64,000 nt of DNA from assembly GCA_965119745.1 (NCBI GenBank), contig OZ221973.1, forward strand, positions 1,488,001-1,552,000, given 5' to 3'. Of this stretch, positions 25,855 through 33,495 are shown piece by piece. Numbering within the stretch: the first letter of the stretch is position 1; every line of letters begins with the position of its first letter. Source of the stretch: CAJFUR01 sp904420575 (GTDB lineage: Bacteria > Actinomycetota > Coriobacteriia > Coriobacteriales > Eggerthellaceae). The notes below the pieces were generated by a model. The model was given only the letters and a program-made list of their open reading frames with translations. It made no database searches and was not told the origin of the DNA. Made by a program: the position numbers and the translations under genes.

Positions 25855-27357
25855 CTACGCCTCCTCGTCTTCCACCAGGTCGATGAGTTCTTGCTGGGAA
25901 TGTATGCCCAGCTTCTCGTAAATGTGGCGGATATGCGTGGCCACGGTGTTCTTGGACAACACGAGCGCGTCGCGGATGTAAGGGCGGCTGCGCCCTTGTG
26001 CCAGGAGCCCGAATATCTCGGCTTCGCGCTTCGAAAGCCCATGTTCGCGCGCGATCTTGGCACGGCGCTCCGCAGGCGTCTCCGCAAGGGAAGGCGTGCT
26101 GCACGCAGGTGCGGGCGCGCCGGCGGCCTCCCAGGCTGGCGCGGCGCCGACGGCCGCCTGCGCGTCCAGCGCGGCGTCCCGGTGCGGCACCAACAGCGTG
26201 ACGACCGCGAACGCGCCTACGAGAAGCAGGCAGAGCGTTTTGGGGTCCAGCGCGCCGCTTGCGATGGCCTCCTGGATGGGAGGTTGGGCCACATAGCCCA
26301 GAAACACGCCCGCGTAGGCGGCGCATTCGCCGAGGCTCACCAGGAACGTGGCGGTGCGGTCCGTCTTCTGCGCAAGGCGCACGAAGTACAGCACCATGAT
26401 GATCTCGATGCCAGTGAACACCACGTTCGCAAGCACGCGCGACAGCACGGCGGAAGGCGTCGTGTCGAGCGCCGTGCAGACGATGGCGAACACGAACGGC
26501 ACGGTGATCCAGCGGAACAGCGCTTCCAGGTTGATGCGGCGTGAGAACAGCACGAAGGAGGCGGACAGCGCCACGGCGAGCAGCACGCCCACGATGGTCG
26601 CCGTGGTTTCGGCCGTGGCCGGGACCGGGGCATGCGATGCGGCGGGCTGCAGGCATCCGATGCCGTACACCGCGAAGATGACCAGGAACATGCGCGCGAT
26701 GTTCGTCCGCTTCGTTTCGCGGGACGGCCTTTCGTGCTTGTCCGCCGGCGGCACCTTGCCGGTGTCAAGCGCGCGCTTCGACAACAGCAGAAGCGCGCCC
26801 GATGCCAGCGGCAAGGCGGATACGGCTACGGCAGAGGCCGTGGCGGGCAAGACGGGGACGACCAGCGCGCACGCGAGCGTCGCCACGAACGAGGCGGGAA
26901 CCACCGTTTCGACGATGCCGGTCTCCGTGCGGGCGAACAGGCACGCCCACAGCAGAATGAGCACGACCGGCCCTATGCCGGTGCCTATGCCGGCAAGCGC
27001 CACCGCCACGGAGCTCAGCGGGCCGGCCAGAAGGGGGGCCGCAAGCGCGAACACGGTGCCTACGGCCGTGAGTGCGGGGCCGGCAACGTAGAGGGAACGG
27101 AAGTCCGCAAGTTCCCGCGTGCGTCCCGCTAGGCATCCGGCAAGACAGGCCAGCGGCGTGATGGCGGCCGAGAGCGCCCATGCCACGCTGCTCTGCAGCG
27201 GCTGGTCGTTCGCGAACGTTCCCGGCAGGACGAGGTCCCACAGGCACGTGCTCCAGGCATAGATCAGGCCGAATCCCAACATGCGCAAAGGGAACGCGGG
27301 TTCCAGCATCGCCGCTAGGCGGTCGATCCCGGTCAGCTGTGCTCTTTGTGCGGCCAT
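25855..27357 (-). CDS. Membrane-anchored LuxR-family transcriptional regulator (12-TM sensor plus HTH)
   Basis: This 500-residue protein joins an N-terminal block of about a dozen transmembrane helices (for example FPLRMLGFGLIYAWSTCLWD) to a C-terminal LuxR/FixJ helix-turn-helix. The latter runs from roughly residue 430: REHGLSKREAEIFGLLAQG, then YIRDALVLSKNTVATHIRHIYEKLGIHS. This architecture is common in Eggerthellaceae, where such genes lie beside flavoprotein reductases. It probably senses a small molecule in the membrane and controls its neighbour directly. It is divergent from the flavoprotein reductase gene with 249 bases between, which must contain both promoters. The sensed signal cannot be read from sequence. 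Confidence 0.88.
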   Translation of the reverse strand: MAAQRAQLTGIDRLAAMLEPAFPLRMLGFGLIYAWSTCLWDLVLPGTFANDQPLQSSVAWALSAAITPLACLAGCLAGRTRELADFRSLYVAGPALTAVGTVFALAAPLLAGPLSSVAVALAGIGTGIGPVVLILLWACLFARTETGIVETVVPASFVATLACALVVPVLPATASAVAVSALPLASGALLLLSKRALDTGKVPPADKHERPSRETKRTNIARMFLVIFAVYGIGCLQPAASHAPVPATAETTATIVGVLLAVALSASFVLFSRRINLEALFRWITVPFVFAIVCTALDTTPSAVLSRVLANVVFTGIEIIMVLYFVRLAQKTDRTATFLVSLGECAAYAGVFLGYVAQPPIQEAIASGALDPKTLCLLLVGAFAVVTLLVPHRDAALDAQAAVGAAPAWEAAGAPAPACSTPSLAETPAERRAKIAREHGLSKREAEIFGLLAQGRSRPYIRDALVLSKNTVATHIRHIYEKLGIHSQQELIDLVEDEEA

Positions 27358-27606
27358 CCTGGTCCTTTCGCCGGCGGCGCGCCGGACATCGCACGAGCGC
27401 GCGCCATCACCTCGTTGCGGTGATTTTACCTCTCTTTCGCCTGCAGAAGGGCGTCACCTCCGTCTGCGGGGATGTGCACCTGCTCGCTCCTGCCTAGAAT
27501 GCGTCTTCGAGTGGTCATGTCGGCTGCGGCCGAACGGTCCTGCCGACGAAGGCCCCAGGGAAATGCCCCGCGGGCCGTGCCGTTTACAACAGGGAGGAGC
27601 ACTATC

Positions 27607-29238
27607 ATGGACACATCGATGGACCGCCGCGCGTTTCTCGGCCTGAGCGCCATGGGCGCGTTGGCTGCCGGTGCCGGGCTTGCCGGCTGCGCGCCGAAGC
27701 AGAACGGGGCCGCGGCCGCAAGCGAAGGCGGCGCTGCAACCGCGGACGAGCCTAAGGCGCAGGAGGGCATCCCGCGCAAGGAAGGCAGCAGCACGAAGGA
27801 ATGCGACGCGGTCGTCGTCGGCGCGGGCGCGGCGGGCCTCATGGCTGCCCTCAAGCTGTCCGAGGCGGGCAAGAAGGTCGTCGTTGTGGAGAAGGCGCCC
27901 ACGGCGGCCATGTCGAACTTCTCGATGTGCGGCGGTCCTGCGGCGTGCGAGACGAAGCTGCAGGAGCAGGAAGGCGAGACGGTCACGCTGGACACGCTGT
28001 TCTCCTACATGTACGACTTCTCGCGCTCCAGCGTGAACGGCGCGCTGCTGCGCAACTGCGTGGCAGGCACCAGCGACGCCCTCAACACGATGATCGACCT
28101 GGGCATGCCCATGTCGCTGTGGCCCGACGTGTACGGCAACGGGTTCCGCGCCCGCCATTACCTCGAGAGCGAGGGCGAAGAACGGGTCGCGCCGTTGGTT
28201 GAGGCCATCGAGGCCGCGGGCGGCGAGTTTTTGTACAGCACGGCCGGCGAAAAGGTCATCGTCGAGGATGGCGTGGTGAAGGGCCTGCAGACCGACAAGG
28301 GCGTGGACGTCATGGCGCCGAACGTGGTGGTGTGCACGGGCGGCTTTTTGGGCGGCGAGGACATGCAGATGCAAGTGTTCAACACGCCGGTCTACTCGCT
28401 GGGCAACTCGCTGTCCGACGGCGCCGGCATCAACATGGTCCTGGACGCGGGCGGCGCGCTCGACCGCAACTTCGCCGTGCTGGGCAACGAATGCGGCGCG
28501 GTGTCGGCGGCCACCACGGGCAGCCCCTTCACCGAGGACTGGCACAACGTCAACGAGCATTACGGCTACTGGCTGTTCGGCGGCCTGTACACCGACACCG
28601 CCGGCGAGCGCTTCATCAACGAAGGCGAGATAGCCGAATTTCCGTTGGCCATCGGCGGCGAGGCGCTGCTGCGTGCCGGCAAGGCGTACGTCATCATGGA
28701 CTCCGACTACTACGAGGCCGTGAAGAACGACGGCATCTACGCGTATCTGGGCGAGCCCGAAAGCTGGGTGGCCGGCGCCGAGGCCGACTACTACAAGACC
28801 ACGCCCGAGAACGCCGAGGCGCATCTGCAGCAGGCCATCGAGGAAGGCTGGGCGCTCAAGGCCGACAGCGTGGCCGAACTGGCGGAGAAGTTCTCGCTCG
28901 ACGGGCTGGAGGCCACGGTGGAGCGCTATAACGGCTTCTGCGACCAGGGCGTCGACAGCGACTTCGGCAAGGACGCCGCGTTCCTCAAGCCGGTCAGGAC
29001 CGCGCCGTTCTATGCCTTCGAATACGTGCCCAGCGCCTGGGGCACGAACGGCGGCGTGAAGGTGGACAGCCACCTGCGCGCCATGGACACCAGCAACAAC
29101 CCCATCCGCGGCCTGTACGTGGCGGGCGTTGACCAGGGCAGCGCCTACTGCGTGCCCTACTACAAGAACCCTGGCGCCTCGGTGGGCCTTGCCCTGGGCT
29201 CCGGCGTGTACGTGGCCAACCAGATTCTCGGCGCGTAA
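27607..29238 (+). CDS. Tat-exported FAD-dependent reductase (fumarate reductase flavoprotein superfamily)
   Basis: This 543-residue flavoprotein starts with a Tat signal (DRRAFLGL) and lipobox LAGC, so it is exported folded and probably lipid-anchored. An Ala-rich linker precedes the FAD-binding Rossmann motif VVGAGAAGLMAALKLSEAGKK. TDTAGERFINEGE matches the segment that carries catalytic arginines in fumarate reductase relatives, and GLYVAG marks the second FAD contact. The last region (GSAYCVPYYKNPGASVGLA) differs from the usual fumarate reductase ending, and no FMN-binding domain is attached. It probably reduces an organic acceptor, but the substrate is unknown. GGAGGAG at 27592-27598 selects ATG 27607. 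The divergent LuxR-type gene is the likely regulator. Confidence 0.87.
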   Translation: MDTSMDRRAFLGLSAMGALAAGAGLAGCAPKQNGAAAASEGGAATADEPKAQEGIPRKEGSSTKECDAVVVGAGAAGLMAALKLSEAGKKVVVVEKAPTAAMSNFSMCGGPAACETKLQEQEGETVTLDTLFSYMYDFSRSSVNGALLRNCVAGTSDALNTMIDLGMPMSLWPDVYGNGFRARHYLESEGEERVAPLVEAIEAAGGEFLYSTAGEKVIVEDGVVKGLQTDKGVDVMAPNVVVCTGGFLGGEDMQMQVFNTPVYSLGNSLSDGAGINMVLDAGGALDRNFAVLGNECGAVSAATTGSPFTEDWHNVNEHYGYWLFGGLYTDTAGERFINEGEIAEFPLAIGGEALLRAGKAYVIMDSDYYEAVKNDGIYAYLGEPESWVAGAEADYYKTTPENAEAHLQQAIEEGWALKADSVAELAEKFSLDGLEATVERYNGFCDQGVDSDFGKDAAFLKPVRTAPFYAFEYVPSAWGTNGGVKVDSHLRAMDTSNNPIRGLYVAGVDQGSAYCVPYYKNPGASVGLALGSGVYVANQILGA

Positions 29239-29243
29239 GGCGT

Positions 29244-29465
29244 CGAACGGCCCTGCCGAATGGCTTTGCCGAGCGGACCTGCCGAGCGGACCTATCGAGC
29301 GGCCCTGCCGAGTGGCTTTGCCGAACGGACCTGCCGAGCGGACCTATCGAGCGGCCCTGCCGAATGGTCGAACCGAACGGCCCTAGCGAGCGGTCCGGTC
29401 GAGTGGTCCTGCCGAATGGCCAAACCGAACGGGCCCTACTGAGTGGCCGAACCGAGAGGGCCTAT
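29244..29465. repeat. 13-bp minisatellite, about 17 tandem units
   Basis: Units of 13 bases follow the pattern CGARYGGNCCTRY and run unbroken from 29244 to 29438; a one-base insertion precedes the last two units. Units 2-5 and 6-9 match almost exactly, giving a 52-bp higher-order repeat. Because 13 is not a multiple of 3, any reading frame cycles through it, so it is very unlikely to be coding. It fills most of the 375-base gap between the flavoprotein gene and ruvC. Confidence 0.92.
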
Positions 29466-29544
29466 CGGCATGCCTCCCTCCCCGGCCCCGTCCGCGCTGT
29501 GCGCGGGCGGGGCTTCGTGCTGTCTGGAAGTAATCAGGATCGTG

Positions 29545-29573
29545 TTGGGTTCGTGACCGTTTTATGGTAGGAT
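29545..29573 (+). promoter_or_regulatory. Predicted promoter of ruvCAB
   Basis: TTGGGT (29545-29550) and TAGGAT (29568-29573) are 17 bases apart, about 40 bases before the ruvC start. Confidence 0.65.
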
Positions 29574-29613
29574 GAGTGCGAACATCCGTTTGTGAGTAGA
29601 AGAGGCGAAGAAC

Positions 29614-30117
29614 GTGGGCAGGACGCGCATCATACTGGGCATCGATCCGGGACTGGCTAACACGGGCTGGGGCATCGTGGCACAGCAGGGTCCTCGGCTT
29701 GCCTGCGTCGCGTACGGCTGCATCACGACGTCGAAGGACGTGCCGCTGGCGCAGCGCCTGCGCAAGATACACGAGCAGACGGCGGCGGTCATTGCGCGGT
29801 ACGCTCCCACGTGCGTGGGCATAGAGACCGTGTGGTTCGGCGTGAACACCCAAAGCGCCTTCGCCACGGGCCAGGCCCGTGGCGCGGCCTTGGTGGCGTG
29901 CGCGGAACACGACCTGGACGTGGGGGAGTTCTCTCCCAGCCAGATCAAGCTCGCGGTGGCAGGCGTTGGCGGCGCCGAAAAGGAGCAGGTGCAGTACATG
30001 GTGCGCCATCTGCTGGCGCTCGAGCGCGAGCCGCATCCCGACCATGCGGCCGACGCGCTGGCCGCCGCCATCTGCTACACCACCCACGAAGGGCTCGCGC
30101 GCGCGGCGCTGGCCTAG
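29614..30117 (+). CDS. ruvC: Crossover junction endodeoxyribonuclease RuvC
   Basis: RuvC resolves Holliday junctions made during recombination. The 167-residue protein carries the acidic catalytic set: D11 in GIDPGLANTGWG, E71 in VGIETVWF, and the C-terminal HPDHAADALA segment with H144 and D147. The start is GTG at 29614 with GAAGAGG upstream. It leads the canonical ruvC-ruvA-ruvB order, with ruvA starting 19 bases after its stop. Confidence 0.95.
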   Translation: MGRTRIILGIDPGLANTGWGIVAQQGPRLACVAYGCITTSKDVPLAQRLRKIHEQTAAVIARYAPTCVGIETVWFGVNTQSAFATGQARGAALVACAEHDLDVGEFSPSQIKLAVAGVGGAEKEQVQYMVRHLLALEREPHPDHAADALAAAICYTTHEGLARAALA

Positions 30118-30136
30118 CGACGAACGAAGGAGCGGC

Positions 30137-30742
30137 ATGATCGCGTTTCTGACAGGAAAGCTGGCGGGCAGGTCCACGACGGCCGCCTTCATCGATGTGG
30201 GCGGCGTGGGATACGCCGTGTCCATGTCGCAGGCGTCCTTGGCGAAGCTGCCGGAGGCGGGCGCCGAGGTGCACGTGCTCACCTACCTGCAGGTGCGCGA
30301 AGACGCCCTGGCGCTGTTCGGCTTCCTTTCCGCCGAAGAGAAGGCGCTGTTCGAACGCCTCATCAGCGTGAGCGGCGTGGGGCCGAAGGTGGCGCTGGCG
30401 GCGTTGTCGTCCTTTTCGCCGCGCGCGCTGGCCGATGCCATTGCGGCGCAGGACGTGGCCTTGGTGTCGCGGATACCGGGCGTGGGCAAGAAGACGGCGT
30501 CGCGCATCATCCTGGAGCTGAAAGGCTCGCTCGACCAGGGCATCGAAGGCCTGTTCGGCGAAACGGCGACCGTTCCGCCTACGGACGAGGGGCTGAAAGG
30601 CGCCACGGAGGCGCTGCTTTCCATGGGCTTCACGTCCGCGGAAGCAGATGTTGCGCTCAAAGGCGCCCCGGAGGGCGCGGGCGAAGGCGCCCTGCTACAA
30701 TACGCGTTGAAGCGTCTGGGTTCCGCCGGCCTGCCGGCCTGA
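30137..30742 (+). CDS. ruvA: Holliday junction branch migration protein RuvA
   Basis: RuvA binds four-way junctions and loads the RuvB motor. The 201-residue protein opens with MIAFLTGKLAGRSTTAAFIDVGGVGYAV (OB-fold), contains the helix-hairpin-helix pair LISVSGVGPKVALAAL and SRIPGVGKKTASRIILEL, and ends in the small RuvB-contact domain (ALLSMGFTSAEADVAL). GAAGGAG at 30125-30131 selects ATG 30137; the open frame extends much further upstream inside ruvC and is ignored. Confidence 0.95.
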   Translation: MIAFLTGKLAGRSTTAAFIDVGGVGYAVSMSQASLAKLPEAGAEVHVLTYLQVREDALALFGFLSAEEKALFERLISVSGVGPKVALAALSSFSPRALADAIAAQDVALVSRIPGVGKKTASRIILELKGSLDQGIEGLFGETATVPPTDEGLKGATEALLSMGFTSAEADVALKGAPEGAGEGALLQYALKRLGSAGLPA

Positions 30743-30795
30743 GCGGCGCGCGGCCGCGTGCGGAACGGGACGTTTGAAGGATCGACTGAAGACGG

Positions 30796-31872
30796 GTGGT
30801 CATGGGCGGCGTTGAAATAGAAGGACTGGCATTCGAGGCGAGCGGCCTGTCGACAGGCGGCGGCGACGGCCTGGCCGAGCGCGCCGTGGCGCCCACGCTG
30901 ACCGAGGACGACCTCGCGCTGGACCGCAGCCTGCGGCCGAAACGTTTGTGCGACTACCTGGGACAGACGAAGGTGAAGGAATCGCTCGCCATCCTCATCC
31001 AGGCCGCCGCGCAGCGGAACGACGTGGTGGACCACATCCTGTTCTCGGGGCCGCCGGGTCTAGGCAAGACGACGCTTGCGACCGTGGTCGCCAACGAACT
31101 GGGCGCGAACATCCGCACGACCAGCGGCCCGGCCATCGAGCGCACGGGAGACCTGGCCGCCATCCTCACGAACCTCGAAGAGGGCGACGTGCTGTTCATC
31201 GACGAGATCCACCGCCTGAACCGCATGGTGGAGGAGGTGCTGTATCCCGCGCTGGAGGACTACGCGCTCGACATCGTGGTGGGCAAGGGGCCGGCCGCGC
31301 GCTCCATCAGGCTGGACCTGCCGCGGTTCACGCTGATCGGCGCCACCACCCGCACCGGCCTGTTGACGGGGCCTTTGCGCGACCGCTTCGGCATCGCGTT
31401 TCGCCTGTCGTACTACAGCGCAGAGGAGCTGGCTTCCATCGTGCGGCGCTCGGCGGCGCTTCTGGACGTGGACATCGCCGAAGACGGCGCGCTCGAGATC
31501 GCCCGCCGTAGCCGCGGCACGCCGCGCCTCGCGAACCGCCTGCTCAAACGCGTACGCGACTGGGCACAGGTGCGGGGCGACGGCGTGATCGACGAGGACG
31601 TGGCCGCGCAGGCCCTGAGCTTCTTCGAGGTGGACGCGCTGGGCTTGGACGCGGTGGACAACCGTATTTTGGAGCTGCTGACGGTGCAGTTCTCGGGACG
31701 CCCCGTGGGGCTGACGACGCTCGCGTCGGCGCTGTCGGAGGATCCCGACACGCTGGAAGACGTCTACGAGCCGTTCCTCATGCAGCAGGGGCTCATGGTG
31801 CGCACCCCGAAAGGCCGTCAGGCCACCAGCCGCGCCTATGAGCATCTGGGCATGCCGGCGCCCTCGGACTGA
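30796..31872 (+). CDS. ruvB: Holliday junction branch migration ATPase RuvB
   Basis: RuvB is the hexameric AAA+ motor of branch migration. The 358 residues contain Walker A GPPGLGKT, Walker B LFIDEIHRLNR, sensor 1 IGATTRTGLLTGPLRDRFG and the C-terminal winged helix ending QGLMVRTPKGRQATSRAYEHLG. The N-terminus is about 20 residues longer than in typical RuvB (GLSTGGGDGLAERAV). GTG 30796 and ATG 30802 are both possible starts; neither has a clearly better ribosome binding site. It completes the ruvCAB operon. Confidence 0.95.
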   Translation: MVMGGVEIEGLAFEASGLSTGGGDGLAERAVAPTLTEDDLALDRSLRPKRLCDYLGQTKVKESLAILIQAAAQRNDVVDHILFSGPPGLGKTTLATVVANELGANIRTTSGPAIERTGDLAAILTNLEEGDVLFIDEIHRLNRMVEEVLYPALEDYALDIVVGKGPAARSIRLDLPRFTLIGATTRTGLLTGPLRDRFGIAFRLSYYSAEELASIVRRSAALLDVDIAEDGALEIARRSRGTPRLANRLLKRVRDWAQVRGDGVIDEDVAAQALSFFEVDALGLDAVDNRILELLTVQFSGRPVGLTTLASALSEDPDTLEDVYEPFLMQQGLMVRTPKGRQATSRAYEHLGMPAPSD

Positions 31873-32094
31873 CGGGCGCGGCGGCCAACGGCGCCCCTGC
31901 AGGTGAAGGAGGCGCTCGAGGCCGACGGCGTCCCTGTCGCAAAGCGCCGCGCGTCCGCAGGGCGCGAGGGCGCCGCCGCGGGCGAACGACTGGTGATTTC
32001 GGAGGACCACCCTCGCTATGGGCGAAAGGATCCGCGGCATGCAAGGATCATGCATCGCCCTCGGCGGGAAATCTGCGATTCGGAAGGACGGATC

Positions 32095-32616
32095 ATGCTG
32101 GAACAAGACTACCTCATGCGCATCTTCCTGCAGTTCGCCGAGATCATCCGGCGCAGTTGGACGAAGGCGCGCAAGGAGAGAGACCCTCGGGCGGCCGCCG
32201 ACTTGCTGGAAGACGCGGTGGGCGAGGCCACCGATATCGACGGCGGCGTGCTGCTGTCGCTTTCTCCGGAGTCCATCGCGAGCGTCATGCAGGTGTCGGG
32301 CACCGATCCCCGCGTCACCGAGTACGTCGCGCGCACCTTGCTGCTGGCTTCAGGATATCTGCGCGAAGCGAACGAACAAGCCTTGGCCGACCTGCGTGCG
32401 CAGCAGGCACATGCCATTGCGGAGGCGTACGGCTTTCCTTTGCCCGAACGCCCCGAGGACCTGGAAGAACTGCTCGACGACCTTCATGGCGAGGTTCCGG
32501 AAGCGGACGACGCGCTTTTCGAGATGCCCGGGCTCGAGGCGGAAATGCTGGGGGCCGACCGTGCAGCCATCGAGGTGCTGGCGCCGCCGTCGGACGATGC
32601 CGCGCCAGGCCGCTGA
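32095..32616 (+). CDS. DUF6483-like hypothetical protein
   Basis: This 173-residue, mostly helical and acidic protein begins MLEQDYLMRIFLQFAEIIRRS. I associate that opening with a family (DUF6483) of unknown function found in anaerobic Gram-positive bacteria. No catalytic motif, signal or membrane segment is visible. The middle (YVARTLLLASGYLREANEQALADLRAQQAHAIAEAYGF) suggests a helical hairpin or repeat fold. GGAAGGA at 32082-32088 selects ATG 32095; the frame stays open to 31903 without support. It lies between ruvB and the cold-shock gene, with no evidence of a functional link. Confidence 0.65.
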   Translation: MLEQDYLMRIFLQFAEIIRRSWTKARKERDPRAAADLLEDAVGEATDIDGGVLLSLSPESIASVMQVSGTDPRVTEYVARTLLLASGYLREANEQALADLRAQQAHAIAEAYGFPLPERPEDLEELLDDLHGEVPEADDALFEMPGLEAEMLGADRAAIEVLAPPSDDAAPGR

Positions 32617-32736
32617 CGGACGGCGCCGTGGCAAGCCGCAGACGATTTGCAGGGTGCAGTCCTCAACCGGAACTTACGGATCGGTAAAAATACCCGCTTT
32701 TCTTCATTCCTCGAACTATTTTGCTTCGGCATGGCG

Positions 32737-32834
32737 TATAGTAAACGTGTGCCCTCGAGGTGAGGGCGAGTGTTGCCGCCATGCAACACGTAGTGTTACC
32801 TCCCCGGGGACGGGGAGAGGAAAGAGGATTTAAA
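32737..32834 (+). promoter_or_regulatory. cspA-type 5' leader with competing hairpins
   Basis: After a -10 box (TATAGT, 32737-32742) the leader can form GCCCTC/GAGGGC (32751-32767), GTGTTG/CAACAC (32770-32789) and CTCCCCG/CGGGGAG (32800-32817). The last one ends just before the ribosome binding site. The AACAC of the second stem can instead pair with GTGTT at 32793-32797, so two folds compete, as expected of a temperature-responsive csp leader. Confidence 0.65.
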
Positions 32835-33038
32835 ATGGCGGAAGGTACTGTTAAGTGGTTCAACCCTGAAAAAGGCTACGGGTTCATCTCCCAGAACGAT
32901 GGCGAAGATCTCTTCGTCCACTTCTCTGAGATCAAGATGGACGGGTTCAAGACCCTCGACGAAGGCGCTGCCGTTGCCTTCGATGTGACCACCGGCCAGA
33001 ATGGCAAGCTCCAGGCAAGCAATGTGACGAAGATCTAA
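32835..33038 (+). CDS. Cold-shock protein (CspA family)
   Basis: This 67-residue single cold-shock domain is a nucleic-acid chaperone that melts RNA structure. It has both RNA-binding motifs, KGYGFIS (RNP1) and LFVHFSEI (RNP2), and the normal opening MAEGTVKWFNPEKG. AGGAAAGAGGA just upstream supports ATG 32835. The structured leader suggests post-transcriptional control; a strong terminator follows, so the unit is monocistronic. Confidence 0.96.
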   Translation: MAEGTVKWFNPEKGYGFISQNDGEDLFVHFSEIKMDGFKTLDEGAAVAFDVTTGQNGKLQASNVTKI

Positions 33039-33064
33039 CCCGATCAACTTTCATACATGCCGAA

Positions 33065-33093
33065 ATGGCTCCGCGGTGCGGGGCCATTTTTTA
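33065..33093 (+). terminator. Rho-independent terminator of the cold-shock gene
   Basis: ATGGCTCCGC (33065-33074) pairs with GCGGGGCCAT (33078-33087) with one G-U pair, followed by a run of T. Confidence 0.9.
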
Positions 33094-33302
33094 TGCCCGG
33101 GCGGACCGAACGTCAAGTCTTCTGGGATAAGACCAAAACGTGCACCCCGATTGACGCCGGAATGGCAAGGATCATGGCCTCTCGATGGCAAGGTTGACGG
33201 CTATGGCGCCAGAAAAAGGCCTCACACGGCGCTGCGGTTTTGCGATCAGGCGTTATGGCGAAAGGTTCTGTAAAAAGCTGCTCGTATCCTCCTGAATCCC
33301 TG

Positions 33303-33371
33303 CCATAACGGTCGCCTCCGCCAAAAAGCGACCATAACGGTCATCCTTGCCATCCCGAGACCATAACGGTC
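33303..33371. repeat. Three copies of the 29-bp dispersed intergenic unit
   Basis: CCATAACGGTC occurs exactly at 33303-33313, 33332-33342 and 33361-33371, a strict 29-bp period. The first 18-base spacer contains CCAAAAAGCG. Degenerate copies (for example GACGGCTATGG at 33196-33206) precede it. The same unit occurs at 50151-50327. No gene is seen in the 457-base gap 33039-33495. Confidence 0.88.
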
Positions 33372-33495
33372 GCCCTCGCCGAAGAATCCCCGCACACCCC
33401 GGCGCCGTCCGAACGCGGCCGTGGCCGCACGATTGCGGAAACAGCCGAGGCGCTGCGACCGCTGCTGTTTGCATGAAGAACTGTCCGGCAAGCGC

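Noticed and set aside
29129..29570. Repeat-containing small ORFs across the 13-bp minisatellite
   Set aside because: All three frames stay open only because of the repeat; a 13-base period is not coding-like and no ribosome binding site or family match exists.
33303..33371. Possible short CRISPR-like array (11-bp repeats with 18-bp spacers)
   Set aside because: The conserved block is too short, the spacers are partly conserved (GCTTTTTGG), copies occur in inverted pairs elsewhere, and no cas genes are present.
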